From: Pseudomonas sp. Teo4
GTDB taxonomy: Bacteria > Pseudomonadota > Gammaproteobacteria > Pseudomonadales > Pseudomonadaceae
Assembly (NCBI RefSeq): GCF_034387475.1
Contig: NZ_JAXCIL010000001.1
Location: 1,798,001 to 1,862,000, forward strand
Reading direction: 5' to 3'
DNA length: 64,000 nucleotides
Shown one piece after another: positions 58,826 through 64,000 of the stretch (its first letter is position 1; every line of letters begins with the position of its first letter). Position numbers and translations under genes: made by a program. Under the pieces are notes generated by a model. The model was given only the letters and a program-made list of their open reading frames with translations, ran no database searches and was not told the DNA's origin.

Positions 58826-59381
58826 CTTCTACTCCAGCTGTGCCCCTGCTTGGGGGTCGCATGCTTGGTATTTTTCCGCAGTGTGCGGGAGATTTTTCTG
58901 GGCGTCGAGGTGCTTGTCTTGAGTTTTGAGGGGATGCGGATATCGAGCGCCGCCCGCGCGGCGCATCGCGAGCAAGGCTCGCTCCTACGTTTGTTTCGGG
59001 CCAGTTATGCCTGTGGGATATGCGCGCGACCGCTTTGGCGCATCGCACGATATCGCGTCGAGCGAACAAGGCGGCGCGCGCGCCTGTCACAGACGTTATT
59101 GGCCGTAAACAAACGTAGGAGCGAGCCTTGCTCGCGATGCGCCGCGCGGGCGGCGCTCGATATCCGCCTCACCCCAACCCCAAGACATGCACCTACCGCC
59201 CCACCACCCCCAATCCTGGGGAACAGCGCCCACAGCAACCCTGGCCCTTCCATCAAACGCAAAAGCCAGAACCCAAGCCGCACAAGCCCTCCAGCCCATT
59301 TTTCAAAACTTGGCACGGCTGTTGCCGACTCCTGCTCAGACGCCCCAAGTCCATGGGCTCGTTCGCAGGAGGAATTGACTC
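58826..59381. repeat. Long palindromic element, copy D (core 58936-59167), and gap before the secreted-protein genes
   Basis: No gene. The palindrome runs GCGGATATCGAGCG to CGCTCGATATCCGC with the AGCAAGGCTCGCTCCTAC middle module (as copy A) and a centre with CGATATCGCGTCGAGC. The following 210 bases show no gene; they contain runs of C and A and end with AGGAGGAATTGACTC in front of the ATG at 59382. Confidence 0.8.
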
Positions 59382-60709
59382 ATGCTCCGACCGATACCCC
59401 ACCCGCTGGCTGTGGCGATCTTCGCCGGCATGCTCCAGCTCCCGGCCCACGCTGCGCTGTACGCAGTCGACACCGGTACCTATACCGAAAACAACGGCAA
59501 GTTCCCCGCCTGGTACGAGGACAGCCACGGTCGAACCCTCGACCTGTGCCTGACCAAGGCGGTGAGTTCGCGGGTCCCCGGTGCCCCCGGCGCACCTTCG
59601 TACATGTGCACGCTGTTGCCGACACCCGGTGTGTTCGACGACACCCTGCCCATTGCCTTCCCCACCAACTTCCCGGATGAAGCCTTCTGGTTCACCGCCG
59701 ACGCAGCCATTGTCGACGCTGCTCGTGGCATCGATCTGAGCTTCGGCACAGCCATCGAAGCGGCGTTCAGTGCCGAAGAGCCGGTCGATGGTGACCAGGT
59801 CAGCTTCGCCCGTGTGCGTATCCGTGTCGACGTGCCAGCGGCGGGTACCTACGTGATCACCCACCCCTACGGCGTCGAAGTGTTCGATGTGCCTGCCGCC
59901 GGGCGCCGGGCGATCAACATGACCCGCGACATCGGAATCGGCAGCCCAGGCGACTTCACCGGTGCGCTCAAGGGTGATGTCGGCCCGTTCCTGCGCAGCG
60001 TCAACGGGCCGTACACCGAGGGCAGCGAGCGCTTCATCGGCGACCCCAACCTCGAAGAACGGGTCACCGGCAGCCCGTTCAACACCAACTTCGTACGCAT
60101 TGAAGGCCCCAACGGCATCGACCTGCGCACCGAGCTGTTCGCGGTCTCGGGCAAGCTCTCCAACGTCACCCGGCCAACCCCGCTGATTCCGCAGCGCAGC
60201 ACCTACTCGCGGCGCACCCAGAATAACGAAGTGCAGGCCCAGCAAGATGTGTTCGTGCTGGCCCCACCGCCACCGGCCACCGTCACCCTCACCAGCCAGA
60301 CCCCAACCCTGCCGCTGACAGAAGCCAACGGCACCGGCGCCTGGTACGCCCAGTCGGCCCTCAACCCGGCCCCAGGCACCAACCTGCTGGTGCATGCCGA
60401 CAACAGCGTGGCCATCCCCACCAGCAGCGCGACCGACGCCCTGATGCCACTGACCGACCTGGTGACCATCACCCGCGCCGAGTACAGCCTGGGAAGCGGC
60501 ACCTGACCCTGGTGGCCAGCACCAGTGACGAGACCGCGCCACCCGCGCTTACGGCCCACACCGGTAACGGCGCGTTGATCGGTGACCTTTCGGGTAATGG
60601 CGCAGTGAAGTCGCTGACCACCAACCAGTCGCCCCTCCCACCGGCCAAGGTGCAAGTCACCAGCGCCAATGGCGGCAGCGACAGCGAAGACGTGGTGCTG
60701 GTGCCATGA
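59382..60709 (+). CDS. Secreted protein upstream of curli genes, paralogue 1 (one frameshift)
   Basis: AGGAGG precedes the ATG. A signal peptide ends near 'LQLPAHA'. The mature part shares with the next gene the blocks 'GAPGAPSYMCTLLP-PGVFDD', 'PVDGDQVSFARVRIRV', 'THPYGVEVFDVPAAGRRAIN', 'MTRDIGIGSPGDFTGAL' and 'GSPFNTNFVRIEGPNGIDL'. The end resembles a linker to Ig-like modules ('KVQVTSANGGSDSEDVVLVP'). One G is missing near 60493; repaired length 442. I do not recognise the family. The 32-bp gap to the next gene and the curlins beyond suggest an extracellular matrix role; this is inference only. Confidence 0.75.
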
Positions 60710-60741
60710 ACAGACAAAGGTTTCGCCTTCAAGGAGGCAGC

Positions 60742-62976
60742 ATGAACACTTGGTCTCGCCGGGCGCTGTGCGCCGCTGGTTTCACCCTGACCGTCAGCAG
60801 TGCGGCCTGGGCCGCGCTGTCGGAGGTCGATCTTGGCCCGTACACCTTCGCCACCGGCGGTTACCCGATGTGGTACAAGGACTCCAACGGGTTGTCCCTG
60901 GAACTGTGCCAGTCGCGGGCAACCAGCACCCGGGTGCCCAGTGCACCGGGCGCGCCTTCCTATATGTGCACCCTGCTGCCGGAGCCGGGTGTCTACGATG
61001 ACGCCCTGCCGTTGGTGTTCCCCGACAACTGGCCGCCAGAGATGTTCTGGTTCCTCGCCGAGGCCACCATCCCGGCGGTGGGCAACAACGGCTTCGAGCT
61101 CGATGCCTACGTCGCGGGGATCGAAGCGGCCTTCGCCGCCGAGAACCCGGTCGATGGCGACCAACAGAGCTTTGCCCGCATCCGTATCCGCGTCTCGGTA
61201 CCCGTCGCCGGCACCTACAAGATCACCCACCCGTACGGTGTCGAAAACGTCAATGTCACCGCCCCAGGGCGGCGGGCGATCAATATCACCCGTGATATCG
61301 GGATTGGCGCGCCAGGCAACTTCACCGGTGCACTCAACGGGGCTGTCGGGCCATTCCTGCGCGGTGCCGCTGGGCCCTACGTCGAGGTCAACCCGGATAC
61401 CGGTGCCAGCGAAACCTTCATCGGTGACCCGAACCGTACCGAAACCGTGCTCGGCAGCCCGTTCAACACCAACTTCATCCGCATCGAAGGCCCGAACGGC
61501 CTCAATATCCAGACCGACCAGTTCACCGTCTCCGGCAAGATACTGGACCAACGCGCGCAGACCCCGGTCACACTTGAACGGGCCACCTATTCGCGCAACG
61601 GCTCCGGCACCCGCGTCGCGGTATTCGCCAAGGCGCCGGCCACTGCCAACGTGTGCATGCGCAACGGCCTGGCACTGGTCGGCACGCCACCTTCGCCCTG
61701 CCAATTCAGCCTGACACCGGACAACAACGGGCTGTTCTTCACCCAGCAACTGAGCCAGACCGCGCCGCCTTCGGTGGTGGTGGTCACCGCCAGCAGCAGC
61801 ACCGCCGCGACCCAGCCTACCGCCCTGTCGAGCAAGCTGTCCGACCTGGTCAAGGTGAGCCTGGCGCGCTATGACTGGGCCAACAAACGCCTGGTGATCG
61901 AGGCCAGCTCCAGCGACGAAGTGGTCATCCCGGACCTGGTCGCCCAGGGCTACGGGCGCATGTCCAAGTCTGGCACCCTGCAGACGTTGACCGTCAACAA
62001 CCTCAACCAGCCACCCGCCACGGTCACCATCAAGTCGGCACATGGCGGCAGCGATGTCGAGCCGGTGGTGGTGGTCGGCAATGCCCCGGTCGAAGCTGCC
62101 AACCAGCCACCGCTGGCCCAGGCCGATACCGGCGCCACCAGTGTCGGTGTGCCGATTACCCTCAACCTGTTGCTTAACGACAGTGACCCGGATGGCAACG
62201 TGCCGCTGACCCTCAGCGACCTGACCCAACCTGGTACCGGCCTTGGCGGCGTGGTGCTCAACGGCACCACCTCGGTAACCTACACCCCACCGGTCGGTGC
62301 CACCCAACCGCTGGTGGCCACCTTCACCTACCGGGCCGTGGACGCCAAGGGCCTGAAGTCCGAGCCTGCCACCGTCACCATCAACGTTGCGCCCAACCAG
62401 GCCCCGACCGCCGTGGCCGAAACCGTTACCACCCTGGGTGTGCCAATCACCATCAACGTGCTGGCCAACGACACCGACCCTGAAGGCAACCTGCCGCTCA
62501 CCGTCGCCAGCGTCGGCCAACCCGCTGTCGGCAGAGGCACGGTGAGCACCGATGGCACCACGGTCACCTATACACCGCCGGCCACCGTCACCACGGCCTT
62601 CACCACCACCTTCACCTACGTGGTGCGTGACTCGATCGGTGCCAACTCCACCCCAGGCACGGTCACGGTCAACGTGTCGCCACGCCCGGCAGCGGAGACC
62701 TTCACGGTCACCACGGCCACGGTCACGGCACGCTCCAACAACCGCTTCAACTGGGACTTCAGCGGCACATCGTCGGTGACCACCGGCAACGTCGTGACTG
62801 TGCGGGCAACCACCACCACCGGCGTACAGACCCTGGGCACCGCAACAGTGCCAGCCAATGGCCGCTGGCGCCTCTCGGTCAGCAATAGCACCACCGCAAT
62901 CCCGACTGCCGCGCCGACGGCCACCATCACCACCAGCCCAGGCACTACACGCACCGTCAACGTGGTCGTGCAGTAA
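60742..62976 (+). CDS. Secreted multidomain protein with Ig-like repeats, paralogue 2
   Basis: An intact 744-residue protein. AAGGAGG precedes the ATG and a signal peptide ends at 'SSAAWA'. Residues 25-290 are the same unnamed domain as in the preceding gene. Then comes a spacer domain, two cadherin/Big_9-like repeats marked by 'LLLNDSDPDGNVPLTLSDL' and 'NVLANDTDPEGNLPLTVASV', and a final Ig-like domain ('PANGRWRLSVSNSTTAIPTA'). Such repeats are typical of extracellular adhesins. It lacks a C-terminal secretion signal of the RTX type. It stands 15 bp before a curlin gene, so a curli-associated matrix or surface protein is plausible. Confidence 0.8.
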   Translation: MNTWSRRALCAAGFTLTVSSAAWAALSEVDLGPYTFATGGYPMWYKDSNGLSLELCQSRATSTRVPSAPGAPSYMCTLLPEPGVYDDALPLVFPDNWPPEMFWFLAEATIPAVGNNGFELDAYVAGIEAAFAAENPVDGDQQSFARIRIRVSVPVAGTYKITHPYGVENVNVTAPGRRAINITRDIGIGAPGNFTGALNGAVGPFLRGAAGPYVEVNPDTGASETFIGDPNRTETVLGSPFNTNFIRIEGPNGLNIQTDQFTVSGKILDQRAQTPVTLERATYSRNGSGTRVAVFAKAPATANVCMRNGLALVGTPPSPCQFSLTPDNNGLFFTQQLSQTAPPSVVVVTASSSTAATQPTALSSKLSDLVKVSLARYDWANKRLVIEASSSDEVVIPDLVAQGYGRMSKSGTLQTLTVNNLNQPPATVTIKSAHGGSDVEPVVVVGNAPVEAANQPPLAQADTGATSVGVPITLNLLLNDSDPDGNVPLTLSDLTQPGTGLGGVVLNGTTSVTYTPPVGATQPLVATFTYRAVDAKGLKSEPATVTINVAPNQAPTAVAETVTTLGVPITINVLANDTDPEGNLPLTVASVGQPAVGRGTVSTDGTTVTYTPPATVTTAFTTTFTYVVRDSIGANSTPGTVTVNVSPRPAAETFTVTTATVTARSNNRFNWDFSGTSSVTTGNVVTVRATTTTGVQTLGTATVPANGRWRLSVSNSTTAIPTAAPTATITTSPGTTRTVNVVVQ

Positions 62977-62991
62977 GGCAAGGAGAACGCC

Positions 62992-63463
62992 ATGAAACGC
63001 CTGTACCCACTGCTGTTGTGCCTGGCCCTTGGCGGCCAGGCCTACGGGCCGAAGACCTGATGGACAACGCCGACCTTGCGGCCGGCAACGACCTGGGTGA
63101 CTCCGTCATCGTCCGCCTGCTGCCGGTCGGCGCCGGCCAGGTGGCAGTCATCGAGCAGCAAGGGACAGGCAACCGTGCCGCCCTCGACCAGAACGGCCAG
63201 GCCCTGCTGGGCCGGATCGTCCAGGCCGGGGGCGCGCAGGAGGCTTACATCCTGCAGGAAGGCAGTGACCTGATGGCCAGCATCAGCCAACAGGATATGG
63301 CAACAGCGCGTCGATCCGCCAGAGCGGCAGCAGCAACAGCGCCACCATCGAGCAGATCGGCAACAACAACAGCGCCAGCATCGAGCAGTCCGGCTCGGGA
63401 CTCAGCAGCGCCGTGACCCAGGCCGGCAATGGCCAGCATGTTCAGATCACTCAATATCGATAG
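62992..63463 (+). CDS. Curlin-type minor subunit, CsgB-like (two frameshifts)
   Basis: AAGGAG precedes the ATG; the signal peptide reads 'KRLYPLLLCLALGGQAY'. After one G is restored near 63050 and one near 63293 the chain shows curlin repeats of the form S-x5-Q-x-G-x4-N-x-A: 'IRQSGSSNSATIEQ', 'IGNNNSASIEQSG', 'VTQAGNGQHVQITQ'. Length 157. It precedes a second curlin gene, the csgB-csgA order. Curlins are secreted through CsgG and polymerise as amyloid; secretion genes are not in the window. Confidence 0.8.
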
Positions 63464-63479
63464 ACCTGGAGGCACCACC

Positions 63480-64000
63480 ATGTACAAGCTCGCCCTTTAA
63501 GGTGCCGCTATCGTCCTGGCCCTGGCCGGCCAAGCCATGGCTGACGACAGCACCTCGGACCAGTCCCAAAGCGGTAACGACAACATTGCCGAAGTCACCC
63601 AGACCCTGGCGCCCTACGCCTCGGCCACCCAGACCCAGACCGGCAAGGGCCACAACCACATGGCCCTGCAGGACGGCAGCACCAGCGACATTCAACAGAG
63701 CGCCACCGGCTCGTACAACGCCGGCTACGGCGAGCAGTACGGTGAAAACGGCAGCCAGATCAAGCAGCAGGCCGGCGGCTCGTACAACGACGCCTTCGCC
63801 AGCCAATCCTACGGCGAGGCCAACCAGACGCTGCAGGTACAACAAGGCAGCGAAAACCGCTCGACCATCTGGCAGGACATGCAGATGGGCAGCCAGGCCC
63901 TTACCGGGCAATCCGGCCAACGCAACGAAGCCTTCATCGAGCAGATGTTCGGCGGCACCAACAACAAAAGCGTGATCACCCAGGACGGTGCCGACAACTA
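63480..64000 (+). CDS. Curlin-type major subunit, CsgA-like, with an in-frame stop in the signal peptide; runs off the window
   Basis: ATG 63480 follows GGAGG by six bases. The frame reads MYKLAL, then TAA (63498-63500), then 'GAAIVLALAGQAMADDSTSD', which is plainly the rest of a signal peptide. A single T-to-A change (TTA to TAA) would explain it. The mature part has curlin-like Gln/Asn/Gly units ('SDIQQSATGSYNAGYGEQYG', 'GSQIKQQAGGSYNDAFASQS', 'QSGQRNEAFIEQMFGGTNN') and stays open to the window end. Either a base error or a true nonsense mutation that would abolish the subunit. Confidence 0.72.

Noticed and set aside
60469..62520. A 683-codon minus-strand frame opposite the secreted-protein gene
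   Set aside because: The plus strand has a signal peptide, Ig-like repeats and a good ribosome site; the minus frame is Gly/Arg-rich with none of these.
1..64000. tRNA or rRNA genes, prophage or insertion-sequence transposases
   Set aside because: Looked for and not seen; no transposase or integrase-like protein and no tRNA-like cloverleaf was recognised by eye.

Overview
The window looks like a chromosomal segment of a Pseudomonas of the P. putida type. GC is high, P. putida-type REP palindromes are frequent, and it carries a quinohemoprotein amine dehydrogenase (QHNDH) cluster, curli genes and a DUF6124/DUF3077 pair. Two shorter AT-richer patches (about 6.3-7.4 kb and 51.8-53.2 kb) hold orphan Rhs-core genes.

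About 1-40.5 kb is a steroid/bile-acid catabolic island. Ring and lower-pathway genes are fadD3 (HIP-CoA ligase), kshB (reductase of 3-ketosteroid 9alpha-hydroxylase), hsaA (3-HSA hydroxylase), hsaE-hsaG-hsaF (lower meta-cleavage branch), hsdA (3alpha-hydroxysteroid dehydrogenase), a 7alpha-HSDH-like SDR and other SDRs. Side-chain genes form two sets. The first (18.3-26.2 kb) has a FATP-type CoA ligase, an MBL-fold hydrolase, a thiolase-like protein and a DUF35-MaoC fusion. The second (28.2-39.5 kb) has a CoA ligase, two acyl-CoA dehydrogenase pairs and an igr-like set of ltp2-, chsH1- and chsH2-like genes. Envelope partners are two DUF1302 proteins, one DUF1329 protein, an MMPL/RND exporter with a YCF48-like beta-propeller, and an MFS carrier. 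A LuxR-type protein (13.2-14.4 kb), resembling TeiR in type and length, is the likely regulator. Nine copies of one motif, TAGTC-N6-GACGATG, lie 53-130 bp upstream of transcription units of this island and were not noticed in front of the other modules.

About 41.1-41.7 kb is a DUF6124-DUF3077 pair behind a strongly structured leader. At 42-43.7 kb there is a separate acyl-CoA ligase. At 43.8-58.8 kb lies an amine-oxidation module: QHNDH structural and maturation genes (qhpA, qhpD, qhpC, qhpB), a divergent aldehyde dehydrogenase with a near-perfect sigma-54 promoter and a porin, then qhpG, qhpE, qhpF and a sigma-54 enhancer-binding regulator. An AT-rich Rhs orphan splits the module. At 59.4-64 kb two paralogous secreted proteins precede two curlin-type subunits.

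More than half of the genes are broken by single-base frameshifts, almost always where one base is missing from a short homopolymer. Restoring one base per break returns whole-codon lengths and family motifs, so these look like consensus errors rather than gene decay. Frameshifted genes are therefore listed over their full inferred span. Four long palindromes of about 220-250 bp sit between modules.
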